Positions 1 to 34,881 of a stretch of DNA of 64,000 bases are shown in pieces. Position 1 is the first letter of the stretch. Each line of letters opens with the position of its first letter. The DNA comes from Apis mellifera (taxonomy: Eukaryota; Arthropoda; Insecta; Hymenoptera; Apidae). The stretch lies in contig NC_037639.1 in NCBI RefSeq assembly GCF_003254395.2, forward strand, positions 10,344,501-10,408,500, in the 5' to 3' direction. The notes under the pieces were generated by a model. It was given only the letters and a program-made list of their open reading frames with translations. It did no database searches and was not told where the DNA came from. A program made the position numbers and the translations under genes.

Positions 1-1740
1 TCCAATTACCAGCGCGGTAACAAACAAGTGAAAAATGATTTATTACCACGGATAAATAATCTAATTATCAGTTACCGTTATCTCGTTATTAATGTATAAT
101 TAATCTCCAAGATACGTCTCATTAATCCGTCACGAATTACTTTTTTACGCGAAATCTTTCGATCGAATCCGTCCTTGTTCTCGTCGATTTTTCTCAGCAG
201 GCAAAGATCGTAGGCGCGATCCCGAGGAATTAACAGGCCGGAAGTCGTTCATTCGACAATATCTATGCAAAAGAGGCCTGCCCGATTCTTCTCGACCGTT
301 CTTGTATTCGATTTCTTCTCCTCCACCGCGCTCTCCGCGAATGGAGTAAGCTAGGAGGAAACGACATTCGATCCCAATTGTGTTCGCGGCTTTGTTGTTG
401 TTGTTGTTGTTTTTGCCCGGCAAAAACCGCACCGGTAATTGCATCTCGTCATTTTTTCATACCTCGCAACTCTCGTCTGTCCCGCCTTCTTTCTCGCTGC
501 GATCCATCCATATTTCCTCGTTAAAACTTCTCCCCCGGACCATTGGAACAAGTGGCGGTAATTTCGAATTCTCGAGCTTATCCTCTCGACACTTCTTCGT
601 ATATTCGTCGTTTTTATATATATATCTTGGTTTCGAGAGAAAAATTAATGGAGTTTCTGCAAAATTCTTCGAGTTCGTTCCTTTTAATGGAAATGATAGA
701 TCGGAATCGATTAATTTTCTCTTCTTTGAAAAAAAAAAGGGGGGGAAAAATTTGGAAAATTGGAAAAAATGTTTGTTGGGATCAAGGTTGACATTGCGAC
801 GGCTATCGGCCAGGAATGTTTTCGGTTAAAAATATGGCCGGCCGCCGTCACCTATAATTAACCACGGTCGATAGACTGTGAAGTCGATCTAATTTCTTCC
901 GGCGCGAAAATAAATAAAGCGACGCGTGTTTAAATTCGTTTCCTTATCTGCCGTTTTACGCGGGAAAAAATGGCAGAAACGATCGAATCATCATCATCAT
1001 AGAGAAAAGTGGCGATGGGATAATCTAAATCGATCAAAAGCTAATCAAAATCTAATGTATCGCGAATGTGGATTCGTAATCAGCTCGTAATCGTTAAAAT
1101 GTGAGAAAGATGGGCAGAATAAGGGGGAAAGTTGAAGAGAGTTGTTTTTTTTTTTTTAAGGGGAAGAAAGTGCAATTTTCGCGAAACGTAAAAGAGAAAA
1201 CTATGGTCGTCGACCATATATTACAAGAATGCTCGCAAAGATTTCGAAAGACGTTTCAAAACACGTTCTTTTTTATTCCAAATTTAAATATATATATATA
1301 TATATACAACAGTATTCTTACGATTCTCTTCTCGACCATTTATCGGCTTCGATGATTTTTTATTACGAAGATCAATCAGAAGGAATCGATCGCAACGCTT
1401 AATTCTGTCCTCATCGATAGAGAGAGAGAGAGAGTCCAACTCCTATTTATATCCTATTACCGAGCTAAGCGAGAAATAGAGAGATCAATTTCACGCTTAA
1501 CTAAATCACGCGTATTGGCGTGTCGAGAAATCCTTGAATCCGTGCACGGTTCATTGTGTCACGGTGAATATGTACATACGCGCGATGTGTACATTGGTCC
1601 AGGTGTGTTGTATTTTAATTGAACGTTGCCGCCACGTTCAATATAAATATAAATATTTTAGAAGACTAACTTTCGTTTCGCAGTTAATAAAAATTTTTTA
1701 TTCCGTCTCGCCTCGTCGAAAGTAACGTTTCACGACACAC

Positions 1741-1771
<31 letters not shown>

Positions 1772-2519
1772 GACAGAGAGAAAAATAAATAAAAAGTATT
1801 CGATACGTCGAATCCCCGACGATGCGCGGAACTAATTCGAGGGAAAAGTCATAGCCTCGGCTATGAACCGAGCCGTGGAATCTCCATTATTAACCGAAGT
1901 CGAAACATCGTTCCGTCGCGAGAAATAATTTCAAACTGAAACTTTATACAATGGAATCTTTATCATCCTTTATATATCCCTGTTTGGATACGCTATTCAT
2001 CGAAAACAAAACGGCCCGATCTTGCAACGAGCGAGATTAACCGGTTTACTTTCCATTTGTTCTCTGTCGGCAAATTTCACTCCCCCGTTTTAACTCGGTC
2101 GGTATTTGTAAACCGTTGTCGAAACTAAGTAGGAGGTAATTAGGAAACTTGAGCCATTCGGCGCGTGACATTCTAAGCGCGCTTATTCGATATCCATCCG
2201 AAATGCGAGTTTAGAATATTTAATAACGTCTAATAGTGAAATTTTACAAATTGCCAGTTGTCATAGTAAGCAATTAGTACTATCGATAATGATAAAATAC
2301 AAATTGCACTATTTGGCAATTTTGTAAAATATAAATTAATACATTATTTAACTTAAAATTCTAACTTGTCGATTTAAATCAACAAGATATTGTCAGTTGG
2401 TGAATTGTACGTGAAAAATTTGTACGCGTTCCAATATATTTCACTAATAATATCGCATAGAAACGGAGTTTGTCTCTTCTCGATTTATTCGTTTTCTAAC
2501 ATTATTATTATCATCAGTT

Positions 2520-2870
2520 AATAAATTACAAATTAATCACACGAGGAAAAAGCTAACGACTCTTTCAAATTTTCTCGTCGGCTTTTTTCATATTATTAAT
2601 CAATGAATCAATATCGATAAGAAATACTTTCAGAAGTTAATCAACCGATAATCAATAATGTCGTGAAAAAAAGAAAGGACTCTTTCAAATTGCTATATTC
2701 CTCGTCCTTCGTTTAATTCATTCATATTTTTTCTCACCGCCAATTTTCATCATATCATCATCAGTTAACGAATCAGTATCGATGAAAAATATTTTCCTTT
2801 TCCTAGAAATTAATCAACCGACAATAATAATAAAAAAGAAAGAAACATTTTCTTTCAAATTGGTACGTTT
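2520..2870. repeat. Diverged tandem repeat, about 2 copies
   Basis: Related blocks near 2,606-2,690 and 2,769-2,865 both run through a 'TATCGAT' segment, a 'TTAATCAACCGA' segment and then 'CTTTCAAATT'. The spacing is roughly 163 bp, with a partial earlier copy. The copies have drifted and the boundaries are approximate. Confidence 0.4.
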
Positions 2871-5204
2871 CTTGGCCTGCCCGCTCGTGTTTTCTGTCAA
2901 CGGGCAAAAAGTATTTCCTGTTTTTACACAGGAGGGCCAGAGAAAGGACGGAGAAAGAGGAGGGCAGGGTTAAGAAAATGACAAAAATACACGGATGGCC
3001 GCGGTCGTCATCCGGTCGGTGCGCGATATTTTCGTCGCGCGTTCATTGAGAAAAGTGTTTAATGGGCCACCACGAGTACGAGTAGCGTATCTCGTCGCTC
3101 GAATCCAAGGGTCGAATGAGAAATCCTCCTCGTTGTTTTTCCCTCGCGCGCCAAAAGGGAAGAAGGAAGAAATCTTCGCGGTTGCAGGTCGGTTAAAAAG
3201 TGGTGGCGGACCCGTTTATAATAAAATTTACGCGGATTCGCGGATTCTCGAATTTTTGTACCGTCCCTTCTTTACGACCAACTTCTTTCCTCTCCTCTAA
3301 CGCCGACCGTTAAACTTTGCTGTCGTTTCTCTGTTGTTTGCTCAACAAACAAGGGGTGTGTGGCACGTACATCTTCCAAGAATTCTGGAATTCTATTTTT
3401 AAAACGTACAAAGTGTTCCCGCGAAACAGATAATTTTTATTGATCTTTCTTTCTTTCTTTCATGATTTTTCGTTCGACAATTAAAAAGAAACAACGATTG
3501 GAGACAACAATCCGTTTATATCAACATCTTTTTCAAAAGCAAACGACGACTTCGCGGGTGAATTTTTAATATTAAGAGAAAAAAACTCAATATTACGACG
3601 AGCAATATTTATTACATAAAAACACAAATATATTTATATCACGAAAGGAAAATTGATAAATATACGTCGAGAAAATGAGATACGACTCGATACACAGTTC
3701 TCCTCTCCTGGTGGTCTTCAATTTGCGATGAAGTCTCTCTTTCTCTCTTTCTCTCTGATGAATGGACCCGTGTACACGTCCATACACGCTTTCACGAGAA
3801 AAAGGATCTCGAAAGGAAACAGAGAGGAGATCAACGGCGCGGTTAAGCGTATGATTTACACGCGTCTACGGAAGTTTAAGTGCTTCCTTCAAGACGTTCA
3901 AGACGTCCATTCCGGTGGAGGGTGTTTAATCTCCATCAGGAGGCATCCTCCCCGTCGTCCACGGCGGCGGCCGCTTTGACTCGTGCATGACTTTTTATCT
4001 CTTGCACGCGCTCCACTCTTACTCCTATTTATACACGCTCTGCGCTCTGTGCTCGTTACTATCTGACCGTGCAACGCACGGGGTTAACGTTATTCCCTTC
4101 GAGGGGGGATGGAGAAGAGAGAGAGAGAGGAGAAAAAGCAGGAGAGAGAGAGAGAAAGGAAAAAAAAATCGACGAAGTTAGGATTAAACGGTGGGAAAAC
4201 AGGAAATTAATTGCTCTCGCGTCCCGTTAATTCTTTCTCTCTCTCTCTCTCGCGCGCGCATTACGTTTTAATTATTACACACCGTGCAATTACCGGGCTA
4301 CGATTTTTAACCGAACGATTCACCGCGCTGCGAGAATCGATGAATTTGCTCCGCCGGTAACAGGATCTTTAATCATCCTCCAAGCTTAATTCCCCTTCCC
4401 TACGATTTTGCATATTTTCTAAACTCGTAATTTCATATCCTACCTCGAAATATATCCGCTTCTCTCGTGAATTCTGTGAATTTATTTATCAATTCGAAGA
4501 ATTGGAAGTAAAGATGAACTTGGAGAATATACAAATTGCATTTCCTTTAGGATTAGAGAAATATATAATATATATAATAATGTATAAATATTGTCAAAAT
4601 TGATTCCAAATTTTTTTTTGATTAAATTATACGAACAGCCATTTTTTTATGTCTCCTGGAGAGGAGAGAAGAAACGAGAAGAGCGTCACCGCCTACGCGG
4701 TGATTCCCCGCGTTCCGAGTCGTTCGAGTCGTAAATAAAATGGCGAACAAATTGTCCGGACAATGAGGAGAGTTGGTGGAAAAGCATCGACGGCTTTGTT
4801 TGCCGGCGGCGGCAAAAGGAACTTCATAATCGCGTTTGTCATGCGATTTCTTCTCTATTGTTTACAGGCCATTGTACGGCTGGAAGTATATCGCGAGTGA
4901 AACGGACAAAGAGTACAATGCCGAAGGTTGTTTGCAATATATACGTATATACAAGAGCCGCGGAATCTCTTATCCGATGCGTGAAGAATATACTTGTTCT
5001 TCACGCACTGGCAAACGATCCTTTTCCTTTGCCGCGAGAAAATTTTCCTCCAATTTTCTTTTAATAATATATTGGTAAGAAAACAAGTTAATTGACAAGT
5101 TAATTGCATGGACCCTGCATCAAATTATACTCAAAATACACGATTTAATGATATTGGGTGGATCGCAGTGTTCTGTTTAATTTGATTTCATCGAATCGTA
5201 GGTG

Positions 5205-6420
5205 ATTGTAATTGAATTTATTCTTGAATTTGAATTGAAGTTATTTTCATCCGTAAATGTTGTATACCATAAAATAATCTTTGTCGTGTGAAGCAACAAA
5301 TTATTTTGTAATTTATCGTAGAAAATAAAATAATTAACATTGAACATTGTATGGTATAATATTTAAAATACATGATTCAGTAATATTGCAGTGTTTGATA
5401 TTGCTCTCTTTAATTTGCAATTGATATCATCGAATGATTGATAGATGATTATTTATTTTTGAATTTGAATTGAAGTTATTTTCATCCATAAATGTTGTAT
5501 ACCATAAAATAATCTTTGTCGTGTGAAGCAACAAATTCTTTTATAATTTATCGTAGAAAATAAAATAATTAACATTGGATTCTGCATAGAATAGTATTCA
5601 AAATGATTCAGTATTGCAGTGTTTGACATTGGTCTCTTTAATTTGCAATTGATATCATCGAATGATTGATAGATGATTATTTATTTTTGAAGTTGAATTG
5701 AAGTTATTTTCATCCATAAATGTTGTATACCATAAAATAATCTTTGTCGTGGGATGCACAGAATATAAGCAAAAAATTCTTTTATAATCCATCGTAGAAA
5801 ATAAAATTAATTAATTAATATTGGACTCTGGATGGAATAATATTCAAAATACATGATTCAGTAATATTGCAATGTTTGATATTGCTCTCTTTAATTTACA
5901 ATTAATATCATCGAATGATTGATTATTTATTTTTGAATTTGAATTAAAGTTATTTTCATCCATAAATGTCGTATAGCATAAAATAATCTTTGTCGTGTGA
6001 AGCAACAAATTATTTTATAATTTATCGTAGAAAATAATTAACATTGGACACTGTATGGAATAGTATTCAAAATGATTCAGTATTGCAGTGTTTGACATTG
6101 CTCTCTTTAATTTGCAATTAATATCATCGAATGATTGATAGATGATTATTTATTTTTGAATTTGAATTGAAGTTATTTTCACCCATAAATGTTGTATACC
6201 ATAAAATAATCTTTGTCGTGGGATGCACAGAATACAAGCAAAAAATTCTTTTATAATTTATCGTAGAAAACAAAATAATTAACATTGGACTCTGGATGGA
6301 ATAGTATTCAAAATACATGATTCAGTGATATCGCAGTGTTTGACGTTGCTCTCTTTAATTTGATATCATCGAATCGTAAATGATTACAACACGGTTTGAG
6401 TTTAAAGTGAGTTATTTTGA
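5205..6420. repeat. Tandem array, about 5 copies of a ~230-bp unit
   Basis: The core 'TGTTGTATACCATAAAATAA' or a near copy recurs at 5259, 5493, 5721, 5967 and 6190, giving periods of 234, 228, 246 and 223 bp. Each unit also carries 'TTTGAATTGAAGTTATTTTC', 'TTATCGTAGAAAATAA' and 'TTTAATTTGCAATT' in the same order. Copies differ by small indels and substitutions. No open reading frame runs through the unit. It looks like a local minisatellite rather than a dispersed mobile element. Confidence 0.9.
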
Positions 6421-9400
6421 AATATTTTGAACGATAAATTGTTGTTGGTAACGCGTTGTTTGTCGAGCAACAAATTGATCTTGTGGATAACAGAGCTTTT
6501 TATAGGTCACGCGATATCAGTCGAGATATCTTTATTTATTCGTTTCCGTTTTTTTCAGATACAGCAGATTTTATATATTTTTCTTCCGAGAGAACGCATT
6601 CTATTTTCGAAAAAAATCATTCCAAAAGAAAAACTTTTTCTCTTTTCTTATGACATTGGTTTGATATTTATATATCCAGACGTAGCGCTGATTTCAAAAG
6701 AAACGGAGAGAAAGAGAGAAATTTTCTTTATAGCCGATTTACGTCGAGTAAATTTTTCTTTTTTTTACGAGAGCTTTTTACGAGAAATTGAAAGGAAAGC
6801 TTTTTAATTTATAAAATAAATTACCTGGCTTCTAGAAAAATATGGGAAAGCAATAACAAACAAATGTGTATGTACGTTTATTAATCAGTAAAAATAAATT
6901 GCTCGTCCATGTACAAGCATCAGTATTCAAATACACCGTTTTATTAAGTTTATAGTAGTATAGCGCCTGCCTGATTTTACCTTAGCCATGAAAACGGCGC
7001 AATAATACTTGAGCAATCATTCGTGTATAAATTATCCGCAAACAGTTTTTTACTCTCGTACCATTCTGGAAAAAGAACCGTCATTTAGATGCTCGTGCGA
7101 AACGTTGATACATAAACGTATAATTTACAATACCGTCATTTTCATTAATTATATACCAATATAATAATTCTCTTTACCACGGTTGGCACGAAATTTCGAA
7201 TAGAATCTTCTAGAAACAATGACTCTTCGATTTATACCTTTTTCTTCCATATCTTTCTTGCATTTTAAATTTTCCTTCGCGTCACTTTTTCTTATTGATA
7301 CTGCAATAAATTCAAAAGGATCATTTCGAATCATTTAGAATCGATTCACCAATAACGAAAGTATCTCCACGCGATTAACGCTTCGAAAAAAAGCGATCGA
7401 GGAGAAAGAGATCACGCGTGAAAGCGAGTGACACGCTCTCTCTCAATGCTATCAGCTGCTCGGTTTATCGGTTAAACCGGCGTATCGATCCGAGATTCGA
7501 GAAGGCAGAGTCAATTTCACGTTCCTCCTCCCAATCTTCGTTTACTTCACACGCTCGGAATTTCGCGGTGGAGGATGACTTTTGCTTCCTGAAATTAGAC
7601 GCTCCTCTGGATTTTCTTACGTGTTGTGGATATACTCGCAATTCCATTTCAGCAACACGAAATGTCGAGCGAGTATCTCGAGTGCCCTTTCGTAGTTCGA
7701 TTGGAAAGTCGAAGGCCTGGAAAGTTTAAGGATGAGTTTGTTTTGACGAAGATTTGAACGTTCGAATATGGAAAATATATCGATCGGATTCGCGGATACG
7801 TGGCATTGACGAGAATTCATCGATGACATCGTAGACCAAGGTTATTATATTATACTCCAATGGAATTTAATCGTATCAATTGTGTGTTATTTGCTCGAAA
7901 CTTTTCGTCGGACGTTTAAAAATCCAATTAATTTAATTCCCCTCGTATCATTTCTTATCTTTTTTGAAACACGAATATGACGTGAGCGGGCAGCATATCA
8001 TCGTATCACGAACTGTTTAATATAACGCGTCATTTCATTTAACTGTCATCACTGGTCACGCGAAGAGTTAATGAAAAAGACGTGCATGAATAAATTAAAA
8101 CCTTACGTATTTATGTAGTAATATATTCTTTTTTTAGTTGGGAAAATTTTTAGAAAAAAAAAAGAAAAATTCGTTCGCTCAAATTTCTCATCCTCGATAT
8201 TAATCTTAATAATTTATCGATTAATCAACGGAATATGCTTGCAACGCGAGTATAGAAAAAAAGTTTTATCAATGAAAATTATCGATAGTGGAACAGATAA
8301 AGGCGGCAGTGGCACGGCAAAAGCGATCAGTCGAGGAGTCGGCGTTGCACGCGCACGTCGTATCACGTTGTTTGAATTTCAATGGCTCGCCGCTTTCGAA
8401 GTATTCGGGTGAAAGAGTTTCGTTTTCCGGGGCCCAGAAATTCGAGGTATATACACTCTACGTGGTAAATATATTCACAGGCCAATTTTCGTTTGTCGTT
8501 TGATGTTATCCGTTTTTATAAACAAGTTGTCCACCAAGAGATAACGATCGCCACCGTTTTTTCCATTAAAACGTAACGATAACGCAACAGGTAAACACGT
8601 TGAGCTTTTTTCGAAAAAAATTGTTATATGTTTCCAGTATTGCAAAAACTCAACCAAAAAATTCACCAAATCGTTATATATTTCCAGTATTGCAAATAAT
8701 TTTATGTTTCGTTACTCACTTTGCATCTTTGAAGTAATTAATCAATTTTCTTCCCCTCGAAAAAAGAGATTGGATAAATAATCCTCCTTTATTTTATTTC
8801 ATCATTCTAAGATTTCCACGAAGATTTGACAAAAGCAGCGAGTTTCCATTTCTTGTTCGAAGAACGAGTAACTAATCCTAGCTTCAGAGAGGATCCAGCG
8901 AGATTCTTCCACTTTCGAGAAAATTGGAAAAACTGTTGTCTAAACGTAATTGGAATAAATATATTTCATAGTTCTTCGTGTTATCGCGAGGATCGAATTT
9001 TCTTCTTGTGCGTGGAGGACGTGACGCCTCATTAAAAATTAACGAAGCTGGCTGGTTGGAGGAAAAGGAGGAAATGCGTTGTTACGTGTTCGCCTCTAAG
9101 ATCCTCTATTCCGCCCGGTCCTCTACCGACCTCGAGTCGATCGCTGCTTGAATCCTAATTGTTTGTTGGGAACGTTGTTGGCTTGGTAAATGTATCACGT
9201 ATACACGCGGCGCAAAGTTTCCAGGCCAAGGATTAAAAAGGGCCCGGAGAATTTCGTAATCCTCTTAACTCACCCGTGATCCATCTGCTCGATTCTCCAA
9301 CTATATGTTTTATATCGTAAATTTTTTTTAATCATCTTCTTCAATTATTGAATTTCTGTATGTTTGAAAAAAATTGTTAATTCAAAATACAAACAAACGT

Positions 9401-10882
9401 TATTTAAATTCGAATCCAACTCGTTGGATAAAAAAGAAGAATTATCGAATAAAATTTCTGGACGACAAGGAATAAAGATTAGGACGACGAATTAGCGGAT
9501 CTAAATTATTCCTGGCTACAATAGACGGCACGTGTTATCGCGGAAGATGGCTAAATATACGAGAGCGAAATCATCGCACAGTCACCAGATGAATTCCCGA
9601 GAGAGGCGGGCGAAATCATCGTCCGAGAATCTTGTAGCGGAAACGATAGTAAAAATATCCGGCTGGACGATACATAGGCCCGAACAATTAAAGTTCACGG
9701 AGCCGACGTGGAGGACGTGTTGCCGTCAGAGCAGAAATCCGGGATACGGAATTAGCCACGCGAGGGGACACCGTGGAAATTACGCTTAAACCCTCTTCTT
9801 CTCGGCCAACGCGGCTAGATGGATCCTCCTCGATCCTTTCTTCCTCCTTTGCTCATCGGTGAATTAAAAATGTATCTTTGTTATATACCAAGGAAAGAAA
9901 AGTAAAAGTTGACAGATGTGCGTTTATTATCTCGCTATAGAAAGTTTTCGAATTTAATTATTCGATTTTCCACGTGTTCTTGTCAAATAGGATGGTTTAT
10001 GATCGACGAGAAATGAGCAACTATGTGTGTATATTGTATACAAGTCACGTTACACGAGAGTGTATTGTAAAAGTTGCATACTTTAATATCGTTTTCGTGT
10101 TATTGGAAGAATTCCTCTTAGAATCGTTTCCTACTAATATTCAAAATATTTCTTTCGATGGAAGTTGGTCTTAAAGTATTGCATATATACAAGTTATCAG
10201 GAAAAGTTTCTTCTTCGAAGTTTAAGAAAAACTGAAGATCTAGGAGAATAAATTATTAGAACGAATATTTCAATGCTTAGTAGAGTTAAGCTCATCTCTC
10301 ACGGTTCATCTCTTCGCTTTCCTTTTATTATTCTTCCTTTCCTCCCCTCTCCTTTTCTCCTCTTCCCTTCCAGTCAATTATTAACGGCCAAGAAGAATTC
10401 CTCGAAACTAATTGATTCCGCGCGCGCACCAACCCTTGGATTCCTCGCCGGTTTATTAGGAACGGAGAGATTTTCGCTGGAGAGAAAGAAGAGGAAAGAA
10501 GAGGGTCGAAGGTCCTCCTTGGAAGGGAGGGGAATTTTGACGCGATTCTGCCGATAGATACCAACAACAGTTAATGAAATTACCGGGAATCCTCGTTGTT
10601 CCTGGGAACAATGGTATAAATCGCCTCTTTGCGTGATAAATCTAAACGCTTCGTGATAAGACCGATCATTTGAACGATAAAAGGAGAGGGGATGAATAAT
10701 AATTTTTCTCCATCGATTCCTGAAATTACAATTTTTATATCATGATTTATTCAACTTGTTGCAGATTTTGAATCGGAAGTTTAAAGGTTTCGCTGTTTTC
10801 GGTTTCAGAATGGTGAGGATGCCGGGAGACTGAGCGAGGAACAGCGGTGAAGCGGATAAGATCGAAAAGAGTTGGTGGAGAA

Positions 10883-31151
<20,269 letters not shown>

Positions 31152-34100
31152 TTCTCAAATAATAATAATATTTGAAGACTTTTTTTTTTTTTATCGATAT
31201 TTAACATACTAGCAAATAGTTTGAATTATAATAGCATTATATGAATAAGCAATAATGCAATCGGCGTTCCGTGTTTCCTATATTTATTGCTAACATGTTT
31301 TAATATTTATCATCGATTTACAATATTTTAAGGTGTTAATTTTTTAAGATAAACAATCATGTTCTTGCCTAATCATTCATCAGCCTCAACTCAAGCATTT
31401 AATTTAAGATATCTATTTAACTGCTCAAATTTGTATACAATTATTCAAAAAAAGTTTGAGAGTGCTGTTTTGTAAAGTTAGTCCATAGGAAGGATATGTG
31501 TGAAACGTATTGTTTCACATTGTTAGTTAATAAGAGGGATTTGTATAAAGTTTAAAACTTTTTTCTAGGTGCTATCAAAGTAAAAATAAATCCATTTTCA
31601 TTGTTAATAAATTTTATACGATGTCACAAACGAATAAGAAACGTCAGTGACCAAATGGTTCAAAATTTTATTCTTAAATTTAAAAAAACCATATGAAAGT
31701 ACAAAAAGTTTCTTATATATAAAAACAAGTCACAGTGAAAAAATCTAGTAATGTCTTCCAACATCCTGTGACATTAAACATTCCAAAAAACAAATTGTCA
31801 ACAATCCGAATTTCTTGTCACAGAAAGTTTTCTTATACACTCGTAATATATTCGAAAATCAGGCCTAATTTTCGTTTAATCCTCGGGATCAAACTATCAG
31901 TAGAATAATTGTGTACTGAGACAATGTAGAGAACAATACAATATGTGTAATAACTATATGGTGCACAAACGTGAGATTTATAATTATCGTGACTAATGTT
32001 GAATTTATATATGAAGAAATTTGTAGAACCTATCGATGATCGTTCAATGTTGAAATAAATATATTATAAATGTGAAAAATATAAATATAGCATCTGTGAA
32101 CAACAACAAAATATTAAAGGGCATATGAAGGAAATTTAGTTGAATAGTTTTTATTGAAATTATTTCAGGGTACAATATATATATTATACGAAAGAAAATA
32201 TAAAAATATTTAATTAATTTTATTTCATTTCTCGTTTATCCGTGTTATATACCTTCATGTTGTAGGAATTGGATATTTAAAATAACTTTAACGTTGAACA
32301 TTTTCTTACATAGGTTATGAATATTTAGAAATAATAAACGTATTTAAGTTCAACATCAAAGATTTATATTTTAATGAGTATTCCTATTGTTAAGGACTTA
32401 TATTAATATTAAGTGACAATTACGTATCAAAGATAGTACTGAATTAAGTAATAGACATTTAGGAATTTAGAAAGTAGATAACTACTTTTCATTGTTTGTG
32501 CCTTTATATTTAACATATTGTAATTGATAATAAACTCGAAAAGAAATAACAATAAAACTATTGTATAATACTATAATTTACCAAAAATTAATATAAACAA
32601 TACGTATAAATTAATGGAATTTATGTTACAAACTTATATGAAACCATTAATCTTCATTAATATATGTACAAACAATAATGACAAATAAACTTATGATCTT
32701 GTAAAATTTAATGTTCCATAATTGAAATATATTATCCATAAAATTTAATAAATTTAAAAAAGACAATAACAAAGTTTATTTATTTTGAACAAATATATAA
32801 AGGGGATAAATTATTTTTCATTTTGTTAAATTTTTATTTATATATATTTATAATTTATATTAATTGTATTTATAGATTATATTTTCATAAATAAAATTAT
32901 ATTTTTTCAAATATTTAAAAATCATTTATATATGAAGTTATTATACATTAAATATTGTGCATATAATATATATATTTTACATAAACAATAAAAAAATATC
33001 GTAGTTTTAAAAGAGAAATGATAAAAACATATTCAATTTACATCTATATACTTCATGTAGTTATGCGTTCAATAATAAGTATGAAAAAAGCAAATGATAA
33101 AAGAAAGACAGAAATAGGATAAAAATTATAAAAATATCAGCATCATCTTTTATTTTAAACAAAACAAAAAAAATAAGGAAAAGAAATAGAAAATAAAATT
33201 AACCAGCAGTGTCAACTCGTGAATGTTTCGATTCTTCTTTTCAAAGGTAAGATAAACTAGAATAAGAATTAAGGATTAGTGCCATCTTTTGAACACTATA
33301 ATATCTTTTTAAAAAATAATGACGCTGATGGTTAATTCTTGCTTTATCTTTATTTTTTTCTTATTTTACTTTGCTTGTATAACATTTTGGATATGATGCT
33401 GATTTTCTAATTTTTATGCCATCTGTATTCCATTGTTCCTTTTCCTTGTCTATGTTATATTTATTTTATAATTACTCTTAATGATCAATGTTTCAAAACA
33501 TAAAATCATTAAATATTAGATCTCTCTTATATCTCGTCTATTGCTTTATGTCCTATTATATTCACAAAATTAATATTTCGATAATTTTTTAGAATTTTGA
33601 AATTCAAATTAAAATTTTCAACACAAATTGAAAGTTGGTAGTACTGATTACACATCATAACGTGACGTTGACATGTTGTCACTGCTTGTAACATATACTT
33701 AACTTGTGTTATTTGATTGCTTCATTGACAGTTCTTTTTGCATGGTTTGTAAATATGTTTTCATATAATCAACATGTATGAAAACATTTTATTAAATTAA
33801 TTTATATTAATTTTGTGAATACAATATAATTATAACAAGCTGTTTATTAAAATATTACGTGCAACATACCATCTTAAAATTCAAACTATGAGTGAAATTA
33901 AAATATTTTTTTATTTATAAAAATCATGTTTACATATTCTATTATTTTATTGAATTTTTTGAATGTAATAAAAGATTATAGAAATTAAAAGATAAACAAT
34001 AAATATTTCAAAAATATTAAATAATATGTATAACTAAAATTGCTTATTCAACTTATATTTCATTTTACTAATATTTCGTGGCACTTTTATTGTGTAGATC

Positions 34101-34155
34101 TACTGTAATCTTTGTTGCAAAAATATCTTAATTAACCGCCAAAATTGAGAATAAA
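31152..34155. other. KANK 3'UTR and AT-rich intergenic DNA
   Basis: Roughly 3 kb of very AT-rich DNA with no defensible ORF. Its first 450 bp probably hold the KANK 3'UTR. The rest shows only T/A-rich low-complexity sequence; the BET1 promoter should lie at its right end, but no core element is recognisable. Confidence 0.6.
31585..31611 (+). terminator. Candidate KANK poly(A) signals
   Basis: AATAAA occurs at 31585-31590 and again at 31606-31611, about 435-460 bp after the KANK stop. The AT-rich context makes chance matches common. Confidence 0.45.
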
Positions 34156-34666
34156 ATGCGAAGAAGTCATACAAGTAGGTTAACCATTGTTTAAAATTTA
34201 AATAATTTAATTAAATGAAATTTAATTATTGTAGCTTTTAATATGACTTAATATTTTATAATAGATTATTCTTATGAACCTTTACCAACTACATCAAGTC
34301 ATGATGGCTTGGAAGATGAAAATGAAAGAATGACAGAACATTTAAAAGATAAAATTTATGCTTTAAAATCTTTGTCAATTGATATTGGACAAGAAGTACA
34401 ATATCAAGATAAATTACTTCGTGGAATGGTGAATAATTCATTAATATAGATTAAAATGTATTGAATATATGTTAAAGTAAGAAATATATAAAAAGAATTT
34501 TTGTTGTCAGGATGAAGATTTTGAAAGGACAAGTGGTTCATTAACAAATTCAGTTGCACGTGTATTGCGTTTATCCAAAGGAAGCCATACTTATTATATT
34601 TTGTATTTAATATTATTCTCTGTAGTTGTTTTTTTTATATTATGGGTAACATTGAAATTTTTTTAA
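34156..34666 (+). CDS. BET1: BET1-like SNARE
   Basis: BET1 is a Qc-type SNARE for fusion of ER-derived vesicles with the cis-Golgi. Exons 34156-34174, 34265-34428 and 34511-34666 join in phase to give 112 residues, close to the usual length of about 118. The N-terminal MRRSHT is followed by DEENER-like DGLEDENERMTEHLKDKI and the SNARE heptads LKSLSIDIGQEVQYQDKLLR; Gln54 is the likely zero-layer residue. A C-terminal transmembrane segment spans about 89-111. Introns are 90 and 82 bp with GT-AG ends. An alternative first donor four bases later (34179) would break the frame. It lies between KANK and RPF1 on the same strand. Confidence 0.93.
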
Positions 34667-34875
34667 CTAAAATATATTTTGCACAAAAAAGAATATTGAA
34701 ACAAGAATTCATTCCTATAAAAAATGTATTTTTTTTTTTTGCACTCATAATGATAATTTTTGAAATATAATATTCAATATATGTATATAAAAGATAATAT
34801 TTTTAACCTATTTAAACTGTACAGTTAAAATAGTCGAATTTTATGTAAAAATTATACTATTATACTATTTGTAAG

Positions 34876-34881
34876 AATAAA
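34876..34881 (+). terminator. Candidate BET1 poly(A) signal
   Basis: AATAAA about 210 bp after the BET1 stop codon, in AT-rich DNA. Confidence 0.45.

Larger units (their letters stand above)
1..10808. other. Non-coding DNA upstream of the KANK start exon
   Basis: No reading frame here looks like a conserved protein. Open stretches at 2,995-3,300, 7,418-7,729 and 9,532-9,789 have erratic composition, no recognisable domain and no convincing splice context. The DNA is CpG-dense with many simple repeats: a GTT run near 392-410, GA runs near 1,422-1,434 and 1,740-1,762, and a CT run near 4,231-4,250. It also holds two long-unit tandem arrays, listed separately. Because the first coding KANK exon is preceded by an acceptor-like site at 10,803-10,808, at least one untranslated KANK exon and its promoter should lie somewhere in or beyond this stretch. 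I could not locate it. Confidence 0.6.

Noticed and set aside
9532..9789. 85-codon frame starting with a plausible ATG context
   Set aside because: It has no domain and no splice signals that lead into KANK in frame.
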